Shown here one piece after another: positions 46,761 through 58,360 of a DNA stretch of 64,000 nt (the stretch's first letter is position 1; the number at the start of each line of letters is the position of its first letter). A model generated the notes under the pieces. That model saw only the letters and a program-made list of their open reading frames with translations, made no database searches and had not been told where the DNA came from. Source of the stretch: Xestospongia muta (lineage: Eukaryota > Porifera > Demospongiae > Haplosclerida > Petrosiidae); NCBI GenBank assembly GCA_963693285.1, contig OY848917.1:24000245-24064244 (forward strand), in the 5' to 3' direction. A program made the translations under genes and the position numbers.

Positions 46761-48290
46761 TTTTCCCAATCAATACTTACGCTAAGGAGGTAATTCCATT
46801 TGAAGATACCCCATAGACATTACTAGACATAGTATCACAAAGGACATAGCCACAAATAGTTGACAATTCAGCTAAAATCAATGAAATGACATGCACTTGT
46901 GGGATCACAAGATTGACAAATAGATGTTCCAACTTACAACTGATCAAATTATCTTGGAAAGACCTTCAAGAAGATCCCTTAAATTAAACCATACCATCAC
47001 TTTAATTTACTGTTGAGAAGACAGCATTAATTTTGGTAGAGATTAAATCACTCAAAACAATTAAATTTAGACTTTAATTAAATTGATTCACCATGGAAGT
47101 TATAACCAGTTGAATTTTCACCTGTAGTTCTTCCAAAGGACTATTTCATTATTCAATACCTATGTCACTCATAAAAGCTATTATGTTTACTCATACTCTT
47201 AAAGCCAATTCAAAAAATCAAACAATAGAAATAATATCGTGTTTAGAGATGTGTCTATATCAAGGCATAGAAAAGTTAAAAAAGAAAGGTAATTCATTCA
47301 GTCACAGTAACATACTGTAACATTTGTTTGTTGAATGATAATTATTCCCTTATTTTATTGCTCAATTAATTTCAAATGAGAAACACCTTCTCACATCTGA
47401 CAACATTAGCTGGCAAAGATTGCAACAGGTCCATTTGGTACTGATGCTATCTCCTTTCATTATCTCTATACACATATGGAGTCTTGAAAGCTGTCATGTT
47501 TACAATGTCTCTTGAAACAATTTAAACATTAAAATACCAGCAGGTGTTTAGAGAGGCATCTATCACTAGTGAATGAATGAAAGGTAGTTTATTCAGATAA
47601 ATCATTAGCAAGGTAAATATAACATAAGAACTTTGTGAGACAGACTTAAAGAGATTGGCTTTCAGTATAGATAGCTTTTAAATGGTTCAAAAAGACATGT
47701 TTGCTAGTTAAACCATTAGTGTTTGAACTTTAATAAGTTGTGAACAGCATTATTCTAGTATATACATTGCCATTACAATATATTTCATGATTAGATTATA
47801 TTCTTTGACAAGTATGACTTTGTTCATAGACTTGAACATCAAGCACAATCTAATAACAACACAAATCTACACACAAGTATATATATATATATATAATTAT
47901 GTATTATTTATTATGTACTATTATCACTATAATATATTATTGTGTTGAGACATTTTTCAATGACAAATTAATGTTTACCTTCGCAAATAGAATTACAATA
48001 ACTATGAATTAGTGCTACTGAGTAATTAGAAGGTAGTGGACTACTACAAGGTGGACAGAAATGTTAACCAGCATATACAAATCTGTTACTACATCGATCA
48101 ATTATCTATGAAATATGATCATATTTATTATAATGAATTTAATTATAAGCATCTTCTAATTACACAAAACTTAATTTGTAATATATAATTATTTTAACAT
48201 TTAAATTTACTAAAATAGACTTAATTGTCATTCTTGCTAGACAAGCACATCCGCTTTGAAGGATGGGAAACAAAATAAATTTACATAGCA
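46761..48290. other. Intergenic DNA, nothing recognised
   Basis: AT-rich sequence with a short TA run at 47878-47896. No module exon, RNA gene or transposon end was recognised. Confidence 0.4.
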
Positions 48291-48362
48291 AAGTTATTAT
48301 TATACCATTGAAGGGTATTGTTAATACATGGACCACTTAACTGGTAACAACAAACATGAACC
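48291..48362 (-). pseudogene. Fragment of a Kunitz exon (decayed fourth copy)
   Basis: It matches the first half of the gene B first Kunitz exon (the GPCxNNTxxW region and the acceptor side) with frame damage; the second half is missing. Confidence 0.6.
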
Positions 48363-48439
48363 TACAGAAAATGCAATGAAATAAATCTAAATAATTAATT
48401 GTTTCTTTGATCAAAAATGTACCATAAATATTTGTGAGT

Positions 48440-48560
48440 TCATCACTCTCATAGATATATCTTACGAAGAAATTTGCAGCAGGATTGTCAGTTCAAACAA
48501 GGACTGCTATCACAAATATCTGAACTGCATTTGTCGGTTTGTTGACTAAATGAACAGCCT
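48440..48560 (-). pseudogene. Fragment of an 8-Cys exon (decayed fourth copy)
   Basis: It aligns with gene A exon 10 (the acceptor side reads GCTGTTCATTTAGTCAAC on the minus strand and continues CSSDIC). An internal deletion and frame loss follow. Confidence 0.6.
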
Positions 48561-48627
48561 AGGTGAATAAAAATAATTACATTACATGTAAGCAATCATC
48601 ATACAGAAATAATACTACAATGTATAA

Positions 48628-48775
48628 CTCACCACAAGAATCAGTACATTCCTTAAGAGTCCCATATTTGAATAATGCACATTGACAGAACTGGTACTAT
48701 CAATACAAATGAGGAAATCTACCATGATCGCATGATCCAACTTTAAGAGGTAATTAAATGGCAAAGAGCTGTAGT
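48628..48775 (-). pseudogene. Fragment of a second Kunitz exon (decayed fourth copy)
   Basis: It aligns with gene A exon 9, keeping the donor GTGAGT and words such as GSC and SQC, but has internal deletions. Nearby sequence at 48890-48960 matches gene A intron near 10065, confirming a degraded segmental copy. Confidence 0.55.
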
Positions 48776-48964
48776 TAGAATAACATATTATAATAATATC
48801 ACTTATTCCATAGGTGTGCAAATGACATCAATTCTAATGATGGCTGAACTTAATTCTGATTTGTAGTCCTTGTGTCAAACATTTGTTAAAAAGTTAAGAA
48901 AATGTAGAGAGGGGCTATATCACAGTCCATTAAAGGAAACACAATATAAAATGACAATAAAAAA

Positions 48965-51590
48965 AAGACAAGGTATCATCATGTTATAAATAAGCTCAAC
49001 AATTATATAGCAATAAAATTATTTCAAACATAAAAAATGTATGGGTTGATAGTAATTCAAACAAGCTCAAAGCAGTATCCCGACTAGTAACCACAGTAAC
49101 AAGTAACAATGTTTATTTGTCACAACAGTTGTAGTGGAATTTTGAGTCAGACAATCCTATAAAAAGGCTATAATAAAAAGCTGTTCAGTAATAAAGAAAG
49201 TTAAATTTTCATAGGACTGTTTGGGATAGGTGTGACTGTATAAATCCTTAATGAAATCTCTACTTAAGCAGCCTGTCAATGCAACATGATATAACCTAAT
49301 TATTGCAGTGTTCTATATATGGGAGTGATAAGTGTATATGGAATTGTGTTGTCATCCCTACTTTCTTTTTCACATTTTGGAATTGTCATCCCTACATCAT
49401 CTTTCTTTTTAAAAAAATGTTTTGATTACTTGCTTGCTTTCTTTTTTAACAATAATTATTAGATTAAAATTAGTATTAATCATGATATTATATGTATATA
49501 GTGACCTGTTAGTCCATAGTTGTAATTATAATATCACAATGTATATATGCATTTTAAAAAACATTTAGAAAATAATGAAATTCTTTAAAAATTTAGAAAC
49601 CTCAGTAAACTTGTAGGATCAGTGGAAATTTGAGATCAATTATGTCATACCAAGAACGAACAACTTAAACTATGCATATGTAATAATATACATATTATCA
49701 GTTCAATATGCATGTGCAAAACGTACACTTTCATTATATAGTAATTTAATATGCATCTGAAATAAAGTAGATATGAAGGTACTTGAAAACTACAACTGAA
49801 ACAACTGGCAACTGAAATGCTTTGAAAAACAAACCAAACTATAGTGAGAATTTCTCCAAAGGAAGTTGGAACATCAAGTTTCCATGTGGTCGGAACTTAC
49901 CAAACATCCTCAAAGTTGGTGATTTAAAAAAAATCACAACTTTATAATAACTACTTATGAATTGTATATGCTTGCATCTTTCCAACATAGTAGTATATAG
50001 TTATGATTATACTATGTAGCCTGTTCTCTATCTTGTTAAACTAGCTCCTCTATTCTACAACCAATGTGAAACAACAATCAATTTTGTGTAAATCTGGGAA
50101 AACAAAAAAAGAAGATGGAACGATTTAACTGTAAAAACATTTATAACAAAGTTAGATATATCAACAGTTTCAACAAGACTCGATAATAATAACCCTACTA
50201 CAGAATCATTTCCAAAATTGAGTTTTTTTAGGCTTATTAAAATAAGAAATTATTATAATGAATGCTGAGGCAAATTGTTCTAGCAGTGTCTCTATATATT
50301 GAGCAATCTGTGTGCTGAATAACATGTTATTCTCTTATACTATTTGTTGGTTTGTTGATAATTTTATATCATAATGAAGTTGGTAACTATAATAAAGGTC
50401 AATACACCAAATAATTGACAAGGAAGGAAATTTAAATTAAAGAAAGTGTATATGATGAGTGTTAGCAAGACTATATATGATAAGAGTTTACAAACCAACG
50501 GAGAATGATGAAACAATACAAGTCTAGAGAAGTCAAGATGGCTTAACATGGAAGTGTTGGTGAGGTATTCACGAGAGTAAATACAGGGACACATATATGG
50601 AATGATTCCAGAATTCTTTGTGGTTAATAATGAGATAGGATCTGAAGCCAAATGCTCCATTCCTGTTGGTGTATATGGAATTGCCACATATCCATTAATT
50701 ACGAATCTGGGAGCTCAGATGTACCTCTAAGGATATAAATCAAATTATCAAGAAATTTTTTTCATCTGAGACAGTCAGACCCTTCAACATTTTTATTTCA
50801 ACACAAGAGCTTACCAAGCAATTGTAAGTATGACCACTTTTTGTAGTAGTATTGAAAAATATTCTAAATTTTGTAATTATACAGACAATTTTGGTGCTTC
50901 TTGCTAGGATTTGAGCAGAAACCACTAGTTAAAGTAGAGAGAAATCAGCAACAATCATGAAAACGTAATCAAAATAGCCACTGATGTTGAAGTCAGCAAA
51001 CAACTCCAAATTAATTATTTTAGAGACAAAGAATGTCACTAAATTTATAAACAAGATTATATTGCCAAGATGTTTAGAAGTGGATGTCAAAAACAGTATG
51101 TTAAATGTAAGATTTTGAATTATTCTATGTAGGCACACCATGTTGAACTTAGAAATATCACTTCATAAGAAATGAAGAAAGGCAGACACAGACTTATGAG
51201 ACTAACATTTGATAGTCATGTTACACAGATTCAGATTATATTAGACATTCATAAGAAATGTTACATACTATGAAATTAGACATTGGAACATCATTTTTAA
51301 TTGAAAGTCATTAACCACAAAACAGATTTACTGAATGATTTAATTGAATCCATCAACAGTCAGACCTATGTTACTTTCAGTTCATGAAGTTAAAATACTA
51401 GACACAGTGGACGTATAAGTGAATTAAGTTGTAAATGTATTATATGATTGCTAGTTGTTGAAGGTACTGATCCAAGTCTTTGTCGTCAAAACTGCTCACG
51501 TACTTTAGATTGAACCAATAGAGTATTTGACAAGTAAAAAAAGTGTGCTATGCAAGATTGAGTATGTAAACAATTGCATGAGTAACATGT
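48965..51590. other. Intergenic DNA, nothing confidently recognised
   Basis: An open frame of about 107 codons on the minus strand at 50364-50687 and shorter ones up to 51141 have no domain I recognise and no clear splice context. I leave them uncalled. Confidence 0.4.
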
Positions 51591-51598
51591 ATGAGGTA

Positions 51599-51970
51599 CT
51601 GTAAACCTGATAACGTTAATGACCATTATATTTAACGTTTTAAAAGTATGTAAGGATTTAACGTACATTAATGTTAACGATTTTATTTAACTTTTCAAAA
51701 TTTTCAGAAATAACAATTTTCTCAAAAGGTTTCTTTAGAGTTTCTTTCTTGGGAGTAAGTATGCAGATAGTTGATATTACCCAGTTAACATGCAAGGCCT
51801 TATCTCTGAAGCCTGAGATCCACCTTGATATCACTGACAGACTTCCCTTCATACATAGCTACTTTCATTCTCATAGCTTTATAAAATTTAACGACCATTA
51901 ATTTTAACGAATATTTGGTTCTCGTTAATTTTGTAACATTAATAGACCATTAACATTATCGGATTTACAG
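51599..51970. mobile_element. 372-bp TA-flanked miniature inverted-repeat element
   Basis: The left end CTGTAAACCTGATAACGTTA and the right end, read on the minus strand, CTGTAAATCCGATAATGTTA are inverted repeats flanked by TA on both sides (51597-51598 and 51971-51972). No transposase is present. Its ends differ from those of the element at 12149-12882. Confidence 0.75.
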
Positions 51971-52066
51971 TATAGTTTATTGCAAATTTCTGGAAATTTT
52001 GTTCTACCTTTATGAATAGGGCCAGGTTTGTGACAATAGATAATTTTCTCCTAACACTTATTTATA

Positions 52067-52071
52067 TAGAC
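52067..52071 (+). repeat. Target site duplication, left (TAGAC)
   Basis: TAGAC directly precedes the left LTR and is repeated exactly after the right LTR at 56226-56230. Confidence 0.85.
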
Positions 52072-52191
52072 TGTAGTATCCCTTGGACTTTGTACTTTGG
52101 ACCTTGAATTATAATATTCATGAGTTTTGTTTAGTATATATAATGGTACATTTGTTTGAGAAACAGTTATTATTGAGTTGAGAACTTTACA
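52072..52191 (+). repeat. Gypsy element left LTR
   Basis: 120 bp, TGTAGTATCCC to GAACTTTACA. It differs from the right LTR at two positions (ttggAcc/ttggCcc and catGag/catAag). Confidence 0.93.
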
Positions 52192-52212
52192 TGGTGTCAG
52201 GAGTGGGATGCG
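52192..52212 (+). promoter_or_regulatory. Putative primer binding site
   Basis: TGGTGTCAGGAGTGGGAT follows the left LTR immediately, as expected for a tRNA-primed gypsy element. The tRNA was not identified. Confidence 0.6.
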
Positions 52213-53382
52213 ATGGCCACATACTAAATCCCAGCCCCAGAGCCATTCGACTTCTCCAACACAGATGACTGGCCTAAATAGATCAGACGATTTGAAAGAT
52301 TTCGACAATCATCCGAACTTAACGGAAAGTCAGAAGAAAACCAAATTAGCACTTTAATATATTCCATGGGAGACGCGGCAGACGATATTTACCAGTCTTT
52401 TCGTTTGACTGATGAGAGAGAGCGCAGTTACGAAGTGGTGAAAAAGAAGTTTGACGACTACTTCATGAAGAAGAAAAACGTAATCTATGAGAGAACCAAA
52501 TTCAATATGAGACGACAAGAAGAAGCCGAACCAGTGGATGCATACATAACTGCATTGTATAACTTAGCATCAAAATGTGATTATGGAACATTGAATGATG
52601 AATTGATTAGAGACAGAATTGTGGTGGGGATAAGGAACCAATCACTGTCCGAGAAGATGCAACTCGATGAGACTCTGACACTAGAGAAGGCAGCCAGAAT
52701 AGCTAGAGAGAGCGAAGCTGTAAAGAAGCAGCAACCACAACTAAAAGAAGGAGACAAGAAAGAAGTTGAGGTCATAAGAAGAAATCCCCACAGAGACAAT
52801 ACAAGTGCTTCTCAAAACAGATCAAAGAGAATCTCTACAAGAAATGGGTCTGCCAATGGGTTGGTTAACAGCAGTAAACCCGCCCAACAGTCACGACAAA
52901 GAGAAACAGTTTGTACAAGGTGTGGGAAGAACCATCCTACTAGAAGAGAATCCTGCCCATCTAGGTCATCCAAATGCTTTAAATATGGTAAGACAGGACA
53001 CTTTCATCGTTTGTGTAGGAGTACTGTTAATAATATTGAAACTAGAACAAGAAGTGACTCAGAGAACTCTAATAGTGACAGTGACTGGAAGTTCTTGGGA
53101 GTTGTTACTGGAGTAAGCCTAACTAAACAGTGGACGACTAAACTGAAACTGAATCGACGAATGATTAAATTCAAAATAGATACGGGAGCTGATGTTACCG
53201 TGATCCCATCAACTACATATGACATATACTGTGATGGACCACTCCACCGTACTAAGACACCTCTGGTTGGACCAGGACAGAATAAGTTGAAGGTTCGTGG
53301 ATGCTTTGAAGCAACCTTAGAGAAGAGAAAAGATGAAGTGAAAGAAACTGTATATGTTGTAGAAGGTTTGCAAACACCCTAG
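52213..53382 (+). pseudogene. Gag and protease region of the gypsy element
   Basis: The frame probably opens at the ATG at 52213, with stops at 52225-52227 and 52279-52281; the long open part runs from 52282 to the TAG at 53380-53382. It contains a capsid-type helical region (MGDAADDIYQSF, DAYITALYNLASKC), two zinc knuckles (CTRCGKNHPTRRESC and a second starting CFKYGK) and the protease active site IDTGADVTVIP. In the second knuckle a Tyr replaces the second Cys, a further likely lesion. Confidence 0.8.
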
Positions 53383-55207
53383 GCTGGAATACCTACTATT
53401 CGGAAACTGAACTTGATCTCTGAAGTCAACTCTGTAAACAAAAGTAAAGAAGACATAGTGGCACAATTTCCAGAATTATTTAACAGACTAGGACTTATTA
53501 AAGGCAGTTACTGGATTGAGTTAGAAGAAGAAGCGAAACCATACTCTATTATGGCACCTTTGAGAGTACCAATCCCTCTGCTACCAAAAGTTAAATGTGA
53601 ATTAGAAAAAATGGAAAGGGAAGGTGTGATTTCTAAAATCGATGAGCCTACTGACTGGTGTTCAGGAATAGTTGTCGTACCAAAACCGAACAACCGAGTG
53701 AGAATCTGTGTTGACTTGACCAAGTTGAACCATTACGTCAAGAGAGAGAGACACATTCTGCCCTCTGTCAACCACGTCTTAGCTCAAATTGGAGATGCAA
53801 AATTCTTCTCGAAATTGGACGCAAATTCAGGCTTTTGTCAGATCGAACTGTCACCTGATTCATCTAAACTCACAACATTTATAACACCCTTCGGACGTTA
53901 CAAGTTTACCATTTGGTATTTCCTCAGCATCTGAACTTTTTCAAAAGAAAATGTTGGAAATTTTAAGTGAATGCGATGGTGTAGTTGGACTGATTGATGA
54001 TCTGTTGATATTTGGGAAGACTGAGGAAGAACATCACAAAAGACTTGTCACAGTTTTAGAGAAACTCAAGAGAGAAGAAGTGACACTCAATAAAGAGAAA
54101 TGCCAATTTTATGTTCCAGAGATTTCCTTTCTTGGTCATATAGTAAATGAAAAGGGAGTATCACCTGATCCTGAAAAGACAAGAGCAATTCAAAATGTTC
54201 CAAAACCCACCAATGTATCAGAAACGAGACGTTGCCTAGGGATGTTGAACCAGTTAAACAAGTTTTCATCTCATTTAGCAGAACGAACTAAGCCAATCCG
54301 TGACCTACTCTCAAATAAGGAACAGTGGTATTGGGGTCCAAACCAAGAGAAGGCATTCCTAGAATTGAAAGAATCATTATGTACAGAGAAGTGCTTGGCA
54401 TTATTCAAAACAAATAGACAAATGATAGTGTCTGCTGATGCCTCTGCATATGGACTAGGCGCTGTGTTACGTCAGAAACAACCAGACGGAAGTTTGAGAC
54501 CGATTGTATATGTATCAAGAGCTATGACTGAATGTGAACAGAGATATGCCCAAATAGAAAAAGAGGCACTAGCACCGACGTGGGCCTGTGAAAGGCTCAA
54601 TCAATACCTTCTGGGGACCAGGTTTTTACTAGAAACAGATCACAAACCATTAGTTCCTTTGCTGTCAACGAAAAACTTAGAAGAGTTACCTATAAGAATA
54701 CAAAGATTTCGTCTCCGGATGATGAGATACCAATATGACATTAAACACGTTCCTGGAAAAGAGCTGAACACTGCTGATTTCCTATCAAGATCACCATTAC
54801 CAAATACTGGAATTTCTGAATTACAAGAAGAGACAGAACCGTATATCAATCTTATAGTGAGCCATCTGCCAGCAACAGATAAAAGATTAACTGAGATAAA
54901 GGAACATCAACAGAAAGACCCAACACTACAGAAATGGAAAGAGGAAATTCAGCAAGGGAGGAGAAAGAAGAAGAGTATGAGATTTGGAGATTTATCAATT
55001 CATAATGGACTGATGATGAGAAGTAACAGAATAGTGATCCCAAAAGACCTTCAGCAGGAAGTGTTGTTGCAACTACACTCTGGTCATCAGGGAATACACA
55101 AATGTAAGGAAAGAGCTCGCTGCTCAGTTTGGTGGCCTGGAATTGATATGGATATAGAAGAATACATCGAGAAGTGTAGAGTATGTTGTCAGTTTCAACT
55201 ACCATGA
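53383..55207 (+). pseudogene. Reverse transcriptase and RNase H region of the gypsy element
   Basis: The frame after the stop at 53380 continues to 53934 with RT fingers/palm words (PLRVPIPLLPKVK, VVPKPNNRVRICVDLTKLN, FFSKLDANSGFCQIELS). A frame change between about 53905 and 53951 then continues with the catalytic LIDDLLIFG box, RNase H (VSADASAYGLGAVL, LETDHKPLV) and the integrase zinc finger (HSGHQGIHKC...CRVCC). A TGA at 55205-55207 interrupts before the integrase core. Confidence 0.85.
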
Positions 55208-56110
55208 TTTGAACCATTATGCCCTTCAGAACTACCAAATACACCTTGGCAAAAAGTTGGGACTGATCTGTTTGAATGGAAACAGGTATCATACTTACTT
55301 GTTGTGGATTACTATTCCAGATTCATTGAAATAGCAAAACTATCTTCAACTACCTCCAGAGGAGTTATTAATCACCTTAAATCCATATTTGCTAGACATG
55401 GAATTCCCCAGATAGTGGTCTCTGATAACAAACCACAATATTCGTCGTCTGAGTTCGCCCAATTTGCAAGGGACTACAAATTTAACCATATTACCAGTAG
55501 CCCACATTTTCCACAAGCAAATGGAGAATCTGAAAGAGCTGTTCAAACTGTGAAAGGACTACTTAAACGATCTAATGATCCATATTTAGCCTTACTTGCT
55601 TATCGCTTTACTCCCCTGAAATTAGGCTATAGTCCAGCTGAGTTATTAATGGGAAGAGCATTGAAAACCACTGTACCCATCCCACTAAAACAGCTTCAAC
55701 CTAAACTGCTAAACAATAAAGAGCTCAAGAAAAAAGATAAAGAACTGAAAATTAAACAGAAAGAAAATTATGATAACAGACATAAGACATCCGAACAAGA
55801 TATTTTAGAACCTGGAGATGAAGTATGGATATATGATCAAGGAGTTTCTGGAGAAGTGACAAATGAACGAGGACCCAGATCATATCAAGTTCAAACATCA
55901 ACAGGAGTTGTCAGAAGAAATCGACGTGACTTAAACAGACTTCCAAGTCAAGATGTACACTCGAGTGGAGATGAGACACCACCCATTACTCAGTTTAGTA
56001 CTTCCAGTGATACATCATCTCAACTAAGGAGAAGTTTGAGACAGTCGAAACCACCAGACCGATATGGAGTCTGGTTGAACAGTGTCCACCAGAACTGGGG
56101 GGAGATGTAG
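55208..56110 (+). pseudogene. Integrase core of the gypsy element
   Basis: It is in the same frame as the RNase H part. The first catalytic Asp is in the TDLF segment, the second in VVSDNKPQY and the Glu in ANGESERAV. A C-terminal GDEVWIYDQG-type domain and a basic RRSLRQSKPPDRY tail follow. Gly is usual where Lys stands in SDNK. Confidence 0.85.
56092..56105 (+). promoter_or_regulatory. Polypurine tract
   Basis: AGAACTGGGGGGAGA-like purine-rich stretch directly before the right LTR, the expected plus-strand primer. Confidence 0.65.
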
Positions 56111-56225
56111 TATCCCTTGGACTTTGTACTTTGGCCCTTGAATTATAATATTCATAAGTTTTGTTTAGTATATATAATGGTACATTTGTTTGAGAAACAG
56201 TTATTATTGAGTTGAGAACTTTACA
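56106..56225 (+). repeat. Gypsy element right LTR
   Basis: 120 bp, two differences from the left LTR; followed by TAGAC (56226-56230). Confidence 0.93.
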
Positions 56226-56504
56226 TAGACGAATCTGAAAGTCCTGCCTTTTTAAATGTTATAGCAAAACAACGAAGTTCAGGTTGCATAACTACCTGTT
56301 TCACCTTCCTACACTTCTATATATAAGTTTAACTGAGTCTATTTGCTAGAAAGAAGACATTCAATACGTATAGCATCTGAAAATTAGTAGTTCACTATAC
56401 CAACCATGAAAGCGGACAAACAACAAATCATATCTATAGAGATTATAAAACTCTTGTCAATAAAGCATGTAATTGGATATATACACGTGTTAACGAAATT
56501 TAAT

Positions 56505-58005
56505 GATATTTTGTCTTGTTAGTGGGAGGAATTCTTTCATAAAAGTGAATATTTTACCTGCATATCAGCAAGTCTAACTTTACCCAATGTCTCAGCTAAA
56601 AATGCCATTAACACACACAAACGTTTGTACATTTACATGTGATTACCATTCAGAATCAATTTTGCACTGTGAAATTAACGTCTGATTGGGAAACTTTTCC
56701 AAGACTAGCACCAATCAGTATGTATATAGATGATATACCAATAACAGATAATTCTGAACTAGAACAAGCATACAGCTAATTTTAAGGAAGTATATTAGTG
56801 AGATTGTAATAAGGTGTAATGAAAATTTTACAAGAAAAGTGTATATTCATGCTACCAGAAGTATAGTATCTGGGTCATAAAATTACGAAAGAGGAATTGA
56901 GCAACAGAAGATAGGTTAAAGCTGTTGTACAGGTACTGCCTTGTCCAAATATTGTGTCAGGACTTAAAGCATTCCTAGATCTTGTTACTTTTATTGTAAA
57001 ATCTATTTACATATTAAATCCACTATATTCACTTTTACACAAAGATAGGGAAATTGATCATAATTTATAATGCACCATCTTTTGAAGTTGGAGCATTTAT
57101 TGTACATTGTACTGTAGATAGATTAAAGCAATCTATAGTGTACACATCAAAAACACAGGTAAAGATTTCCAGGATTTCCTGAAGAATAATGGAGTAATAT
57201 CAAATTATTGCCCTATCATCCGACATCCAACAGATTTGCTAAAAAGAGGGGTGCAAACTTTTAATACACAGAACACGAAACAGTCTCCTCTAGAACTACT
57301 TTTTGGTAGAATACTGAACATTTGTTTGGCTTTTGTTACATCATATCTCCATGGTAAGTTAGAGTCTAAAATAGAGAAATGGAAAGAAAGCCATGATAGA
57401 GTCGACACAGAGAATTTATAGAATGGGATACTGTGTTTGTTCAAAATTATTGAGACTGTCTTATTGAAGGCACTATTTGCAAGGAAGTAGGTCTAGTTTC
57501 ATACATTATTAAAATAGTAACAGAGTTGAATTTAGACGACACGATTATGGACATCCTCAGTCTCAGAATTGGGCAAATCTGATATCTTAGTGAACAGCTT
57601 TCCTGAAGTTACACCTGAGAGCATTACAGTAGAGTCAAATCCACCATATTCATTATCCAGTCCTGAACTTAGATGATCGACTAGAATTTGTGAACTCCTG
57701 AAAAGTATTTCTGATCTTAAGGTGGGAGGAACTAGTTGTAACATATTTTTCATTATTCTTTATATCATGTTTATTTACAATGTTCAAATAATTATACTTA
57801 TGAAACTTATTATCATGTAGAATATTCCTTGTATGTGTGTTTATTCTAACTTGTCTATGTTTTTCTCCCATACTTTTAGTAAGTATATTTATATATTTAA
57901 ATGTTATTAATTATATTAATGTCAATACAGCACAGATTATTAGGACAATAATTATATTGTGGGTCAATAAACAAGTAAAAAATCAAATGTTAATTAATAC
58001 TACAA
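56505..58005 (+). mobile_element. Old gypsy-like element remnant with LTR
   Basis: The plus strand shows decayed RT words (a KCIFMLPE- and YLGHKITKEG-like segment near 56840-56890) and a PLLY/HKDRE-like segment near 57030-57060. An integrase C-terminal segment follows near 57240-57430, then a terminal region with LTR-like sequence to about 58005. Stops and shifts are everywhere. The tail matches copies at 17600, 23390 and 45347, and the early part matches 21990-22330. This is a different and much older lineage than the 52-56 kb element. Confidence 0.6.
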
Positions 58006-58140
58006 CTACCTGTTTTACTATCCCCAAATTCATTTGAAAAAAACATTCAGATACTTGTATTATTCATTGAAGATGTAACTATAGAACCAATAAAAGAAGT
58101 TGAAAAACCTGCTAGAAAATATGAATTCTCAAATCAGTAA
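58006..58140 (-). pseudogene. Remnants of 8-Cys and Ser/Thr linker exons after the LTR
   Basis: About 20 bases match the LTR-proximal end of the 8-Cys exon (ctacaactacctgtt). Around 58075-58130 a linker-like stretch without usable splice sites follows. Confidence 0.35.
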
Positions 58141-58319
58141 TTTAATTGATGAAGTTTATTATAATTTCATTATTGGAGTTGGTAGGTAATTAACATTGTT
58201 GTATATAACATTGTTTTGTTACACATGCTTATCAGAATGAAATATGTAGTGCAGTACACTTTGTTAATATTATATACTTTGACCATGAAAAAGTAGTCAC
58301 TAAACATTTAGGCCAGACA

Positions 58320-58360
58320 TTAAAAAAAATTCATGTTGAAATCCTGAGTCACTGCTGGTT
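58320..58360 (-). CDS. Gene C possible terminal exon
   Basis: After a TATACAG acceptor, 12 codons (PAVTQDFNMNFF) end in TAA at 58320-58322. It derives from the Gly/Ser linker type of gene A exon 13. It is the first in-frame stop after the SMB exons, but a decayed, unused exon is equally possible. Confidence 0.35.

Larger units (their letters stand above)
52072..56225 (+). mobile_element. Ty3/gypsy LTR retrotransposon, recent but inactivated
   Basis: Two 120-bp LTRs starting TG and ending CA differ at only two positions and are bounded by a 5-bp duplication. Order on the plus strand: LTR, primer binding site, gag with zinc knuckles, protease, reverse transcriptase, RNase H, integrase, purine tract, LTR. 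This is the Ty3/gypsy order. Stops at 52225, 52279, 53380 and 55205 and a frameshift near 53905-53915 disrupt the polyprotein. The element lies between the decayed fourth gene copy and gene C. Confidence 0.92.

Noticed and set aside
50364..50687. 107-codon minus-strand open frame as a gene
   Set aside because: The listed start is a GTG, no domain is recognised and flanking splice sites are not convincing. Left uncalled.
52067..56230. A host Gag-derived (domesticated) gene
   Set aside because: LTRs, target duplication and the full gag-pol order show an ordinary retrotransposon, with multiple stops in gag.
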